A stretch of DNA of 64,000 bases. Origin: Bog-756 sp050014755 (GTDB lineage: Bacteria > Actinomycetota > Acidimicrobiia > Acidimicrobiales > RAAP-2). The DNA is taken from positions 14,775 through 78,774 of the forward strand of contig JBEKCS010000006.1 of the NCBI GenBank assembly GCA_050014755.1, in the 5' to 3' direction. A program made the translations under genes and the position numbers. Every line of letters begins with the position of its first letter. Positions within the stretch are counted from its first letter, which is position 1. Below are positions 1 through 8,941 of the stretch, one piece after another. The notes beneath the pieces were generated by a model. That model had not been told where the DNA came from, ran no database searches, and saw only the letters and a program-made list of their open reading frames with translations.

Positions 1-1
1 A

Positions 2-373
2 CCGGCCACCGGCCGACAGATCCGCGATCTGACCGCACTGATCGAAGGAGCCGGGCACGCCGACTTCCGGGACGCCCGCGGCCCGCTCGGGCTCAACCAG
101 CGCCAGGCCGGCGGAAGGTTCACCCACGACGAGGCGGCGGCGCTGATCGCCCGGCTCGAGTCCGAGGCGGAACAGCGCGCTGGCCGCTCCGGCGGGTCGG
201 ACGGGTCGGACCGTCCCTCCCCACCGGTCACCCCTCCCCGTCGACCGGCGTCCCGCGGTGAGAGCCTGGCCCACCAGCTCCGACGGGTGCCCGAGGAGCT
301 GCTCGTCGACGAGCTCCGTCGCCGGGGCTGGGACGTCACCGCTCCCGGCGACGGCCCTCCACCCGCCCACTGA
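2..373 (+). CDS. C-terminal fragment of an unidentified protein
   Basis: Reading frame 2 is open from the window edge to a TGA at 371-373, giving 123 residues. The first ~55 residues form a compact domain (TGRQIRDLTALIEGAG, then LGLNQRQAGGRFT and an acidic/Ala helix). A Ser/Gly/Pro linker follows, and the protein ends in a second short helical segment (LAHQLRRVPEELLVDELRRR). The first part looks like a small helical accessory domain at the end of a larger enzyme, but I do not recognise the family. The start and most of the protein lie outside the window. The next gene is convergent, 24 bp away. Confidence 0.6.
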   Translation, partial: PATGRQIRDLTALIEGAGHADFRDARGPLGLNQRQAGGRFTHDEAAALIARLESEAEQRAGRSGGSDGSDRPSPPVTPPRRPASRGESLAHQLRRVPEELLVDELRRRGWDVTAPGDGPPPAH

Positions 374-397
374 CCGGGAGCCGCACGGCCCCGCGGC

Positions 398-1195
<798 letters not shown>

Positions 1196-1364
1196 GGCGT
1201 CACCTGCGACCCTTCACTCGGACGACGGCCGCCACCTGCGGTCCGTCGATCACCGTCCCACGTGGCAGAAGGCCACGGTGAGGCCACCCTATCGGCCCCC
1301 TGGGGCATACTGAGAGCCTGGCCGGTGGCCGGGGACACCACCCCTGCGACCCACGCTCCCCACC

Positions 1365-2294
1365 ATGAGACCAATCCCCGTCGCCTTCCACATCTGGTTC
1401 CTCGAGGTCCACACCTACGGGATCGGGCTGGCCCTGACCTTCTGGTTCGGGCTCCGCTACACCGAGCGCCGCCTGCGCGACAAGGGGTACCCGTGGGAGT
1501 GGGTAACCCGGCTGTTCGTCTGGGTGATCGTGTCGGCCATCGTCGGCGCGCGGGCCATGCAGGTGCTCTCCCACCTCTCGTACTACGCGGCCAACCCGGC
1601 CCAGATCATCGCCATCTGGCAGGGCGGTCTCTCGTCGTTCGGCGGACTGATCCTCGCCGTGCCGGTCGGCATCATCGTCCAGCGCAGGCGCTGCCCCCAA
1701 CTTGCCACCCTGCGGTTCGCCGACCTGATGGCACCCGTGCTCATGGCGTGCTGGGGCATGGGCCGGCTCCTCGGGCCCCAGCTGATGGTGTCCGGCGGGG
1801 GCGCGGTGACCCATGCCTGGTACGGGATGTACTACGCCGGGGAGTCGGGGAGGCGGGTCCCGGTGCCGATCTTCCAGGCCATCGGCGACTTCGCCATCTT
1901 CGGAATCCTGCTGCTCGTCGAGCGGTGGCTGCGGTCGCGCGCACCGACTGTGGCGTCCGACGGCTCGCCCATCCGACCACAGGTCGCCCCCCTGCCGCCT
2001 GCGGGCATCGTGATCGGCGTCGGGATGGTCCTGTGGGGAATCGAGCGGTTCCTCGACGAGGCGCTGTGGCTGCACGGCCAGGACGGTGCGCTCGGCTCCC
2101 TCCTGGTCGAGATCGGCGGCGTCGCCCTGGCCGTCGGCGGGCTCGTCCTGCTCGCCTCGCGGATCGGCCCGCTCCGCCGGTGGCGCGACGCCCACCCCGA
2201 CCCGGTGGCGGACACCGGGACGGCGACCGACGAGGACCTTGCCGCCCCAGCCACGGCAGGCAGCCCCACCTCCGGCTCAGTCGACGCCGACTGA
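1365..2294 (+). CDS. Lgt-like (prolipoprotein diacylglyceryl transferase family) membrane protein, divergent
   Basis: A 309-residue polytopic membrane protein with an Lgt-like layout: a HxYG segment (EVHTYG), GAR, WQGGLSSFGGLI, a GRL segment and a late ERF motif. Lgt transfers diacylglycerol from phosphatidylglycerol to the lipobox cysteine of prolipoproteins. Several residues regarded as essential in E. coli Lgt look replaced by my by-eye alignment. The His of the H-GGLIG motif is Phe here, the Asn of GRLGN is Gly, and HPxQLYE reads VPVPIFQ. The Arg near the C-terminal motif is kept. It may therefore be a paralogue with a changed or lost activity. The C-terminal ~45 residues are hydrophilic. 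No clear ribosome site precedes the ATG. Confidence 0.75.
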   Translation: MRPIPVAFHIWFLEVHTYGIGLALTFWFGLRYTERRLRDKGYPWEWVTRLFVWVIVSAIVGARAMQVLSHLSYYAANPAQIIAIWQGGLSSFGGLILAVPVGIIVQRRRCPQLATLRFADLMAPVLMACWGMGRLLGPQLMVSGGGAVTHAWYGMYYAGESGRRVPVPIFQAIGDFAIFGILLLVERWLRSRAPTVASDGSPIRPQVAPLPPAGIVIGVGMVLWGIERFLDEALWLHGQDGALGSLLVEIGGVALAVGGLVLLASRIGPLRRWRDAHPDPVADTGTATDEDLAAPATAGSPTSGSVDAD

Positions 2295-2313
2295 ACGCCC
2301 GACCCGGGACCGC

Positions 2314-2802
2314 TCAGAGAGACCCTGCCCCGACGGCGACCGGCAGGGCGGCTGGGCTGACCGTCAGGCCGGCAAGCAGGGCGTCGACCCGGGGTACGAG
2401 GACCGAACGGCGGCTGTGGTCCCCGAGCACGACGGAGAGGGTGAACGGACGTCCCGCCTCGGTGAAGAACCACTGGGACCCCGACTGGCCGGCACGCCCT
2501 CCGCGGAGCACGACGGGCAGGAAGTTGGCGGTCGGCAACGTCCGGGGCATTCCCTGGCGGGCGAAGAGCCTGGTGCCCGAGCTCTCGGGCCCGTACTCGA
2601 CGAGCGCGACGAAGACGTCGTCGTCCCTCATCAGGTCCAGCGCGCCGCCCCCGAAGTCCCTGACCTCGTCGGGAAGGGCGAAGGTGGCGAACTGGGCCAC
2701 GGCGGGTCCCGACTCGAAGCCCGCCGTCGCACGCCGGTAAATACGTCCTTCGAACCCTGGGGGCAGCTCCGCCGTGATCCCGTGCGCCTGGAGCGTGGCC
2801 AC
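2314..2802 (-). CDS. Hypothetical protein, 162 aa, coupled to a thioredoxin-fold membrane protein
   Basis: A soluble 162-residue protein with no signal peptide and no motif I recognise. Its residues 1-30 (GITAELPPGFEGRIYRR) and the later LPVVLRGGRAG and VLGDHSRR stretches suggest a beta-rich fold. It starts with GTG two bases after the TGA of the upstream gene (TGA-CC-GTG), so it is probably translationally coupled to the thioredoxin-like protein at 2805-3635 and works with it. I cannot assign a function. Confidence 0.6.
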   Translation of the reverse strand: MATLQAHGITAELPPGFEGRIYRRATAGFESGPAVAQFATFALPDEVRDFGGGALDLMRDDDVFVALVEYGPESSGTRLFARQGMPRTLPTANFLPVVLRGGRAGQSGSQWFFTEAGRPFTLSVVLGDHSRRSVLVPRVDALLAGLTVSPAALPVAVGAGSL

Positions 2803-2804
2803 GG

Positions 2805-3635
2805 TCAGCTCGCCTTACGGACGTTGACGTCAGACTCCGAGACGTCCGCGTCGGTCGAACCACGGGGGTCGTCGAGTGCGGCCGTGCGCCGGCCCGGGTC
2901 TGCGTACAGGGCACCAGCGCCCACCAGCGTGAGCCCGGTCGCCGAGGGACGAACGGAGTCGTCGGAATCGACGTCGACGGTGACCGTGGCGCGGGCAGCG
3001 GCGTCGGTCTCCGCCCGTCCCACCAGCTCGGCCAGGTGGGCGAGGGAGTCGGCCGTCCCCTCGCCGATCCGACAGCCGCTCGTCCCGTCGACCACGACGA
3101 AGAAAGGCGATCCGGGTACCTCGTAGTCGGTCCAGGCATCACCCGACATCACGACGGACAGGCCCTGCGAGGCCAGTCCGGCGACCTGCTCGGGGATCTC
3201 GCGGTCGGGCCCCTCGGTCACGACCACCAACCGGGTCCCGTGGGGTAGCCCGAGCCGGTCCTGGTCGCGGAAGGACTCCCAGAACCGGGCGCACGACGAG
3301 CTGTCCGTCGACAGGAACGCCAGCACGGTGAGCCCGCGGGAGCCGGCCGGGGCCACGGCGAGCGCGTCGCCCTCGGGCGTTACGCCGGCGACGGTCGGCA
3401 CCGACGTCGAGTCCCCGCCGGCATGCAGGCGGGGTCCCGTGACGGACGGCACCATGTCCGGTTGGCCGTCGGGAGCGTCGAGGCGTTCGTGGTCCGGATC
3501 CTCCGCCGACCCGCCGATGCCGACACCGAGGTCGTGGAGGGCCTCCATGATGTGGGCGTGGCTGCGGAGCAGTCCGACCACCAGCACGCCGAGCAGGACC
3601 ACGGCCACACCGAGAACGACTGTGAGAGCGACCAT
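2805..3635 (-). CDS. Membrane-anchored thioredoxin-fold protein lacking a CxxC pair
   Basis: A 276-residue protein. I chose the ATG at 3635 because a near-perfect AGGAGG lies six bases upstream, and the protein then opens directly with an N-terminal membrane anchor (residues 2-22, VALTVVLGVAVVLLGVLVVG). An acidic linker is followed by a thioredoxin-like segment (LTVLAFLSTDSSSCARFW, then a beta strand RLVVVTEG and a GSPFFVVVDG strand before a helix). This resembles MauD/TlpA-type extracytoplasmic thioredoxins. The usual CxxC is reduced to a single Cys in SSSCARFW, so classical disulfide exchange is unlikely. It is the first gene of a two-gene unit with 2314-2802. Confidence 0.7.
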   Translation of the reverse strand: MVALTVVLGVAVVLLGVLVVGLLRSHAHIMEALHDLGVGIGGSAEDPDHERLDAPDGQPDMVPSVTGPRLHAGGDSTSVPTVAGVTPEGDALAVAPAGSRGLTVLAFLSTDSSSCARFWESFRDQDRLGLPHGTRLVVVTEGPDREIPEQVAGLASQGLSVVMSGDAWTDYEVPGSPFFVVVDGTSGCRIGEGTADSLAHLAELVGRAETDAAARATVTVDVDSDDSVRPSATGLTLVGAGALYADPGRRTAALDDPRGSTDADVSESDVNVRKAS

Positions 3636-3847
3636 GGGTACCTCCTCATGCCTGATACGCAAGGCGGTGACGTCCACCGTCACGCGCTCGCCGCGCGCCT
3701 CCACTTTACGGACGACAGGCCCTGAAGTGGTGGAACCTGGATCGAAGGTACGGCATGTCCCCGTGGCCGGAACCTCGGCGCCGGGGTGATCAGGGCCTAT
3801 GCTCTCCGGAACGGTGGGCGGACCGACCCGGACAGCGGGAGGCATGC

Positions 3848-4228
3848 ATGGGCTTGAGCATCGAGTCGGTCACGATCGACGCAGTGGACCCGATCGTCGT
3901 GGCAGCGTTCTGGGGTGCCGCCCTGGGTTGGGTCCAGCGTCAGGACGAGGACGGCGACATCTGGATCGAGCCCGACGAGGACAATCCCGAATTCGGCAGG
4001 ACCCGGCCCCTCCTGATCGTGCGCGTGCCCGAGGTGAAGCTGGGCAAGAACCGCATCCACCTCGACCTGGTCCCCGACGACCACGAGAGCGAGGTGGAGC
4101 GTCTCGAGGCGCTCGGGGCCACCCGGCCGTCGATCGGCCAGACCGGCAACGAGTCGTGGGTGGTGCTGGCCGACCCCGAGGGGAACGAGTTCTGCGTGTT
4201 GGCCGAGTCCGACGGGTCCGAGGAGTGA
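3848..4228 (+). CDS. VOC/glyoxalase-family protein
   Basis: A 126-residue protein of the vicinal-oxygen-chelate superfamily (glyoxalase_6 type). It opens with the paired-strand signature ESVTIDAVDPIVVAAFWGAALGW and closes with the usual WVVLADPEGNEFCVL segment. The start is the ATG preceded by GGGAGG at five-base spacing. Members bind a divalent metal in a two-module barrel. The reaction cannot be inferred. It is a monocistronic gene between a divergent and a convergent neighbour. Confidence 0.85.
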   Translation: MGLSIESVTIDAVDPIVVAAFWGAALGWVQRQDEDGDIWIEPDEDNPEFGRTRPLLIVRVPEVKLGKNRIHLDLVPDDHESEVERLEALGATRPSIGQTGNESWVVLADPEGNEFCVLAESDGSEE

Positions 4229-4253
4229 CGGCCCGCCCGCACACGAACGAGGC

Positions 4254-5174
4254 CTAACCGGCCGCCTCGGCCTCGGCAGCCGCCTTGGCCTCGGCTGCCT
4301 TCCGGTAGGCCTCGAGCTGGTCGAGCAGGGGCATGCGCTCCTGGCCCACCGTCGAGTCGAGGCGTTCGGCGATCTGCTCGGGGGTCCATCGGCCGTCCGC
4401 GTACATGGCCCGCACCTCGCGGGGCTGGTTCCACACCGCGATCTTCGGGCCGACCGACGTGTACACCTGCCCGGTCACGTGCCGGGCCCGGTCGGACAGC
4501 AGGTAGACGACCATCGGGGCCACGTCCTCCGGGTCGCCCATCTCGGCGAGGTCCATCGGCACGTTGGCCGACATCCGGGTCCGGGCCACCGGGGCGATGG
4601 CGTTGGCCGTGATGCCGTAGCGGCTGAGGCCGGCCGCCGCGGAGCGTACCAGCGACACGATGCCGCCCTTGGCCGCCGCGTAGTTGGCCTGGGCCACGCT
4701 ACCGGCGAAGGCGCCCGACGTGAAGGCGACCAGTGAGCCACCCCCCTCCTGCTTGCGCATGATCGCCGACGCAGCACGGAACACGGTGAAGTGGCCTTTC
4801 AGATGGGTCTCGATGACCGCGTCCCACTCGTCCTCGGCCATGTTGAAGAGCATCCGCTCCCGCAGGATCCCGGCCACCGCCACCACGCCGTCGATGCGGC
4901 CCCAGCGCTCGACACCGGTGCCCACGATCCTCTCCCCGCCGGCCAGGGTGGTCACGCTCTCGGCCACGGCGACGGCTTCGCCGCCGGCCGCCTCTATCTC
5001 GGCGACCACCGCATCGGCCACCTCGCTCGTCGGGTCCTCACCGGCCATCGACACACCGATGTCGGCCACGACCACCCGAGCCCCTTCGGCCGCGGCAGCC
5101 AGGGCGACGGCCCGGCCGATCCCTCCACCGGCGCCGGTGATGGCCACGACCTTGCCGTCCAGGAATGCAGTCAT
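4254..5174 (-). CDS. SDR dehydrogenase, Hsd4B/MFE-2-like 3-hydroxyacyl-CoA dehydrogenase candidate
   Basis: A 306-residue SDR. The cofactor loop TGAGGGIG is at residues 13-20, an acidic VVADIG ends beta-2, the catalytic Ser is in FTSGAF (~153) and Tyr165/Lys169 form YAAAK. A C-terminal extension beyond residue 245 (PREVRAMYADGRWT and an Ala/Glu-rich helix) is unlike minimal SDRs and resembles the hydroxyacyl-CoA dehydrogenases of actinobacterial steroid side-chain degradation (Rv3502c-type). This similarity is from memory, not a search. It is divergent from the acyl-CoA synthetase at 5513. The 338-bp gap between them holds a KstR-type operator, so joint regulation is likely. Confidence 0.85.
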   Translation of the reverse strand: MTAFLDGKVVAITGAGGGIGRAVALAAAAEGARVVVADIGVSMAGEDPTSEVADAVVAEIEAAGGEAVAVAESVTTLAGGERIVGTGVERWGRIDGVVAVAGILRERMLFNMAEDEWDAVIETHLKGHFTVFRAASAIMRKQEGGGSLVAFTSGAFAGSVAQANYAAAKGGIVSLVRSAAAGLSRYGITANAIAPVARTRMSANVPMDLAEMGDPEDVAPMVVYLLSDRARHVTGQVYTSVGPKIAVWNQPREVRAMYADGRWTPEQIAERLDSTVGQERMPLLDQLEAYRKAAEAKAAAEAEAAG

Positions 5175-5512
5175 TGCGCGTTGCTCCTCATGTCATCGTC
5201 TCGGAATGTCATCGTCTCGGACACTGATGGCCGGCCCGCACCGGTCGGCACCCGAGTCCGTGCTCGTCGTCGCCGGGGTCGGCCCGACGGTCGACCGGTC
5301 CCGCAGCAGGCATCGCAGGGCTGCGCGCACCGTCCACGGGAAGGTTGACCGTCTACTGGAACCTGTTCTAGCGTCCCCAACGGGTGAGCGCCACCCCGCT
5401 CCCCGCCGTCGGTCGCCCCGTCCCACGGGTCCCGGTGCGGCGGAGGCCCGGATGCGGTGGCGCCGCCACAGGGACGACACCGGGCTACGACGACACGGGG
5501 GAATGCGACGAC
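5175..5512. other. Divergent intergenic region between SDR and acyl-CoA synthetase
   Basis: This 338-bp gap contains no convincing gene. The reading frame of the synthetase stays open far upstream of its likely ATG, but that stretch is Pro/Arg-rich shadow sequence. Near 5203-5220 there is a short direct repeat (TCATCGTCTCGGAATG then TCATCGTCTCGGACA) just upstream of the SDR start. The main functional element seen is the operator-like palindrome at 5357-5370. Confidence 0.6.
5357..5370. promoter_or_regulatory. KstR-type operator (TGGAACCTGTTCTA)
   Basis: The 14-mer matches the published actinobacterial KstR consensus TnnAACnnGTTnnA at every fixed position. KstR is the TetR-family repressor of cholesterol catabolism. 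The site sits in a divergent promoter region between an SDR dehydrogenase and an acyl-CoA synthetase. Two further related sites occur at 9839 and 13503, also upstream of beta-oxidation-type genes. Confidence 0.65.
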
Positions 5513-7063
5513 ATGGGCGATCTCGGCTTTTGGGCACTGGCGCACGAGGATCCTGAGCACCTGGCGCTGGTGGCGCCCGACGGGACCGAGTACACCGCCG
5601 GTGAGCTCCTCGGGCGGGCCAACCAGGTGGTGCACGGCCTCCGGGGGCTCAACCTGCAGCCGGGAGACGTGGTGGCCACCCTCCTGCCCAACTGCGTGGA
5701 GATGTTCGAGCTCTACGCGGCTGCCCTGCAGGCCGGCTGGTACCTCGTGCCGATCAACCACCACCTCATCGGCCCCGAGGTCGCCTACATCCTCGCCGAC
5801 TCGGGGGCCAAGGCCTTCGTGGCCCACGAGCGCTTCGCCGATGTCGCTCTCGATGCCGCCGAGGAGGCCGAGCTCCCATCGTCCATCTGCTTCGCCGTCG
5901 GCGACATCCCCGGATTCGGCTCCTTCGCCCGGATGCGCGGCTCCCAGCCCACCACCGATCCCGAGGGTCGCACCATCGGCGACGTCATGAACTACACGTC
6001 GGGCACCACGGGCAACCCCAAGGGCGTCTTTCGACCCCTCAGCGGGCTCAGCCCCGAAGAGGCCGCACTCAGCCAGTCGGGGATCCTCTTCCTGTTCAGC
6101 ATCCAGCCCCAGGACGACAACGTCCACATCGTCGGATCGCCGCTCTACCACACGGCCGTCCTGCGCTTCTCGGGAGCCTCGATCCACCTGGGCCACACCA
6201 TCGTGCTCATGGACAAGTGGCTTCCCGAGGAGATGCTGCGGCTCATCGAGCAGTACCGGGTGACGACCTCGCACATGGTGCCCACCCAGTTCCACCGCCT
6301 CCTGGCCCTGCCGGAGGACACCCGTGCGCGCTACGACGTGTCCTCGCTGCGGCACATGATCCACGCCGCCGCCCCGTGCCCGGTCGATGTGAAGCACCGG
6401 ATGATCGCCTGGTGGGGCGACGCCATCGACGAGTACTACGCGGCTTCCGAGGGCGGTGGCACGCTGGTCACCGCCCAGGAGTGGCTGACCAAGCCCGGGA
6501 CCGTCGGGAAGGCGTGGCCGATCTCCGAGATCGCCATCTTCGACGACGAGGGCAACAAGGTCGAGGAGCCCAACGTAATCGGCACCGTCTACATGTCGAT
6601 GCAGACCGGCGACTTCGAGTACCACAAGGACGAGCAGAAGACGAAGAGCAACCGCATCGGCAAGTACTTCACCGTGGGCGACGTCGGCCTGATCGACGAG
6701 GACGGCTTCTTGTTCCTGCGGGACCGCAAGATCGACATGATCATCTCGGGCGGGGCCAACATCTACCCGGCCGAGATCGAGAACGTGCTCCTCGGGTTCC
6801 CGAAGGTGGGCGACGTGGCCGTCTTCGGCATCCCCCACGATGACTGGGGCGAGGAGATCAAGGCGGTCGTCGAACCCGCCGAGGGTGTCGAGCCGACCGA
6901 CGAGTTGGCGGCCGAGATCCTCGAGTACTGCTCGACCCGGTTGGCCAAGTTCAAGACGCCGAAGTCGATCGACTTCACCGATTCGATGCCCCGCGACCCC
7001 AACGGCAAGCTCTACAAGCGCAAGTTACGCGACCCGTACTGGGAGGGGCGCGACAAGATCTGA
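5513..7063 (+). CDS. Acyl-CoA synthetase (AMP-forming, ANL superfamily)
   Basis: A 516-residue adenylate-forming enzyme that activates a carboxylic acid as an acyl-AMP and transfers it to CoA. The P-loop-like motif YTSGTTGNPKG is at ~161-171, an aromatic-Ser-Glu motif (YYAASEGGG) follows near 310, the hinge/A8 region is DRKIDMIISGGANIYPAEIE near 405-424, and the A10 lysine is in DPNGKLYKRKL near the C-terminus. The start was set at the ATG giving MGDLGFWALAHED, where similarity begins. The upstream open frame is compositional. The enzyme resembles FadD/bile-acid-CoA-ligase types, but the substrate is uncertain. The KstR-type site 143 bp upstream suggests a steroid or lipid side chain. Confidence 0.9.
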   Translation: MGDLGFWALAHEDPEHLALVAPDGTEYTAGELLGRANQVVHGLRGLNLQPGDVVATLLPNCVEMFELYAAALQAGWYLVPINHHLIGPEVAYILADSGAKAFVAHERFADVALDAAEEAELPSSICFAVGDIPGFGSFARMRGSQPTTDPEGRTIGDVMNYTSGTTGNPKGVFRPLSGLSPEEAALSQSGILFLFSIQPQDDNVHIVGSPLYHTAVLRFSGASIHLGHTIVLMDKWLPEEMLRLIEQYRVTTSHMVPTQFHRLLALPEDTRARYDVSSLRHMIHAAAPCPVDVKHRMIAWWGDAIDEYYAASEGGGTLVTAQEWLTKPGTVGKAWPISEIAIFDDEGNKVEEPNVIGTVYMSMQTGDFEYHKDEQKTKSNRIGKYFTVGDVGLIDEDGFLFLRDRKIDMIISGGANIYPAEIENVLLGFPKVGDVAVFGIPHDDWGEEIKAVVEPAEGVEPTDELAAEILEYCSTRLAKFKTPKSIDFTDSMPRDPNGKLYKRKLRDPYWEGRDKI

Positions 7064-7103
7064 GCCGATCGCCGGCACCGCCGGCCGGCCGGTGGGAGCT
7101 CGC

Positions 7104-7289
7104 TCAGAGGACGCTTACCAGCAGGAGCAGGACGAGCCCCACCACGACGACGCCGACGACCAGGAGGCGCCATGGCTGCTGTCGCCGGGGAAACGCCCCC
7201 TCGTCGAAGTCGGCGTAACCGTCGTCTCCCCAGTCCCACGTGTCGGGATCGTCCGGGTCGGGCGGCGCTGGACCCACTGGCGTCGGCAT
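7104..7289 (-). CDS. Small single-pass membrane protein, 61 aa
   Basis: Predicted 61-residue protein: an acidic, Pro/Asp-rich N-terminal half (DPDDPDTWDWGDDGYADFDE) followed by PRRQQPWR and one C-terminal transmembrane helix of Val/Leu/Gly. The ATG at 7289 is the best start because upstream the frame runs into a tandem repeat array. No family recognised. It lies downstream of the GNAT gene on the same strand, separated by that array, and is convergent with the synthetase. Confidence 0.6.
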   Translation of the reverse strand: MPTPVGPAPPDPDDPDTWDWGDDGYADFDEGAFPRRQQPWRLLVVGVVVVGLVLLLLVSVL

Positions 7290-7328
7290 CCACCAAGTGT
7301 ACGTACCAGCCGGGACACACGAGTTGTC

Positions 7329-7420
7329 CGATCGGACGGCAACCCGATCGGACGGCAACCCGATCGGACGGCAACCCGATCGGACGGCAACCCGATCGGA
7401 CGGCAACCCGATCGGACGGT
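7329..7420. repeat. 16-bp tandem array, about 5.7 copies
   Basis: The unit CGATCGGACGGCAACC is repeated exactly five times from 7329 to 7408, followed by a 12-bp partial copy with one change at its last base. Each unit junction contains the palindrome CCGATCGG. The array ends three bases before the stop codon of the GNAT gene and lies upstream of the small membrane protein. Because 16 is not a multiple of three, it is not a protein repeat. Confidence 0.95.
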
Positions 7421-7423
7421 CCG

Positions 7424-8047
7424 TCAGGTCTCGGGGACCCTCGGCTCGCGCCACATCCGCCACATCTCCGGGCTTCCCGACCGGGACCGGATGTGGTCGA
7501 TCACCTCGAAGCCGAATCGGGCGTAGAGCGGCACGTTCCGCTCCTTCGACGACTCGAGATAGGCGGGCTCACCCAGTTCGTCGATGTGGGCGAGCCTCGA
7601 CCGCAGTAGTGCCGATCCGATGCCCTGCCCCTGGCGCTCCGGCGACGTCCCCAGTGTGAGGAGGTACCAGTGGGGCTCGGCCGGGTGCAGCGCCTCCACC
7701 GAGAAGAGCAGGCGCAGGGCCCGGTGGGTCCGGGTGCTGACCAGGTACGGCGCAGTGGGCAGCAGCTGAAGGAGCTCGAGCACCTCGTGGCGCGCCCTGT
7801 CCGGCGGCCCCCACAACGCCGCCCCGCTGTAGTCCTCGGTCGTGTACACGTGACCGTTCGGGACGTACTGGTGGCGCAACTGGGAGGTGAAGAACGAGTG
7901 CAATCCCCGGTGACGGCGCCGTCGCCCGGCGAACATGAAGTTGGAGACGGGATCGTCGTCGAACGCGCGCACCAGCATCTTCGCGATCGCCGGGATGTCC
8001 GCCGGTGTGGCCGGGCGGACGACCGGTTCGGTGCCTCGAGCAGTCAC
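7424..8047 (-). CDS. GNAT-family N-acetyltransferase
   Basis: A 207-residue acetyltransferase. The acetyl-CoA pyrophosphate loop is RQGQGIG (137-143) after strand HWYLLTLGTSP, and the N-terminal strand is VVRPATPADIPAIAKMLVRAF. Near the C-terminus, YLESSKERNVPLYARFGFEV is the usual GNAT beta-6/alpha-4 segment. The acceptor is unknown. The layout (long central segment between 60 and 120) is the type common in actinobacterial GNATs of unknown substrate. The gene stands alone, upstream of the 16-bp array. Confidence 0.9.
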   Translation of the reverse strand: MTARGTEPVVRPATPADIPAIAKMLVRAFDDDPVSNFMFAGRRRRHRGLHSFFTSQLRHQYVPNGHVYTTEDYSGAALWGPPDRARHEVLELLQLLPTAPYLVSTRTHRALRLLFSVEALHPAEPHWYLLTLGTSPERQGQGIGSALLRSRLAHIDELGEPAYLESSKERNVPLYARFGFEVIDHIRSRSGSPEMWRMWREPRVPET

Positions 8048-8149
8048 CGCGGGATGCTAACACCGGACTGATTTCGGCGGTCGGGGGCTCCGGTCGTCCC
8101 GACGGAGGCCGCTCGACGGGCTCGTCGATCGATGCCTCGGGACCGCCGG

Positions 8150-8941
8150 TCAGACTCCGTCGCCGGGGGGCGTGGGGGAAGAACCGGCGGCACCGGTCCC
8201 GCCGGCCTTCTCGAACGTGGCCACACCCTCGCGCATGGCCGCGAGGAGCCCGTCGTCGGGCCCGCTGGCGTTCCGTTCGGCGATGGCCAGCATGCGGCTG
8301 GGGATCACCTCGATGAACAGCCCCTCGGCCTCGGCGGTCATCACGTCTCCGTGGTACATCCCTCCCCAGGTGCGGATCTTGCGCCCGCTCTGCTCGAGGA
8401 AGCGGGCCTCGAGGCGGATGTCGGACCGGAGTGGCGTGGGCTGTCGGTAGCGCACGGTCAGCGTCCCGGTCATCCCCGGGCTGCCGGCCACGATGTTGGC
8501 TGCTCCGAGGATCTCGTCGAACGCCGCCGCGATCACGCCCCCGTGGACGCAGTTCGGCGGCCCTTCGTAGGAATAGTCGAACCAGGCCGAGCCGTGGATC
8601 TCCGGTGGCCCCCCGTCGGCACCGTCGACGACCTCGAGCACCAGGGGAGGGGCGACCGGGTTGAGGATCCCGGCGACCGGGCTGGTCGGGAAGTACTCGA
8701 CGGTGGGCCGGCCGGCATCGGGCGGTTGGCGGGTGCGACGCACGGTGCCGGCTTCCGCGGAAAGGTCGGCGACCAGCCGCTCCACCGTCTCGGCCGCGGC
8801 GACCAGCGCGTCGTCGGTGGGCATGCCGCTGACCGTGAGGTTGATCAACGGGCGCAGGGCGTCAGCCAGCCGGAGCCGGGCCGCATCCGGATGGCCCTCG
8901 GGGATCAGGCCTAAGGGTCTGCCCCCCGAACCGTCGCTCAC
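8150..8941 (-). CDS. PaaI-type hotdog thioesterase
   Basis: A 263-residue protein. The C-terminal hotdog domain (about 115-245) contains the thioesterase signature PPNCVHGGVIAAAFDE, with HGG at 133-135 and an acidic residue at 142, and a TVRYRQPTPL strand. The N-terminal ~100 residues are an extra helical region not present in minimal PaaI proteins. The GTG start overlaps the TGA of the enoyl-CoA hydratase by four bases (GTGA), so the two are translationally coupled. The likely role is hydrolysis of an acyl-CoA intermediate linked to that hydratase; substrate unknown. Confidence 0.88.
   Translation of the reverse strand: MSDGSGGRPLGLIPEGHPDAARLRLADALRPLINLTVSGMPTDDALVAAAETVERLVADLSAEAGTVRRTRQPPDAGRPTVEYFPTSPVAGILNPVAPPLVLEVVDGADGGPPEIHGSAWFDYSYEGPPNCVHGGVIAAAFDEILGAANIVAGSPGMTGTLTVRYRQPTPLRSDIRLEARFLEQSGRKIRTWGGMYHGDVMTAEAEGLFIEVIPSRMLAIAERNASGPDDGLLAAMREGVATFEKAGGTGAAGSSPTPPGDGV

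Noticed and set aside
7329..7420. CRISPR array
   Set aside because: The 16-bp units are contiguous without spacers and no cas genes are present.
7424..7463. 119-aa upstream-extended version of the small membrane protein, reading through the 16-bp array
   Set aside because: The extension would translate the array and overlap the end of the GNAT gene; the internal ATG at 7289 gives a sensible membrane protein.
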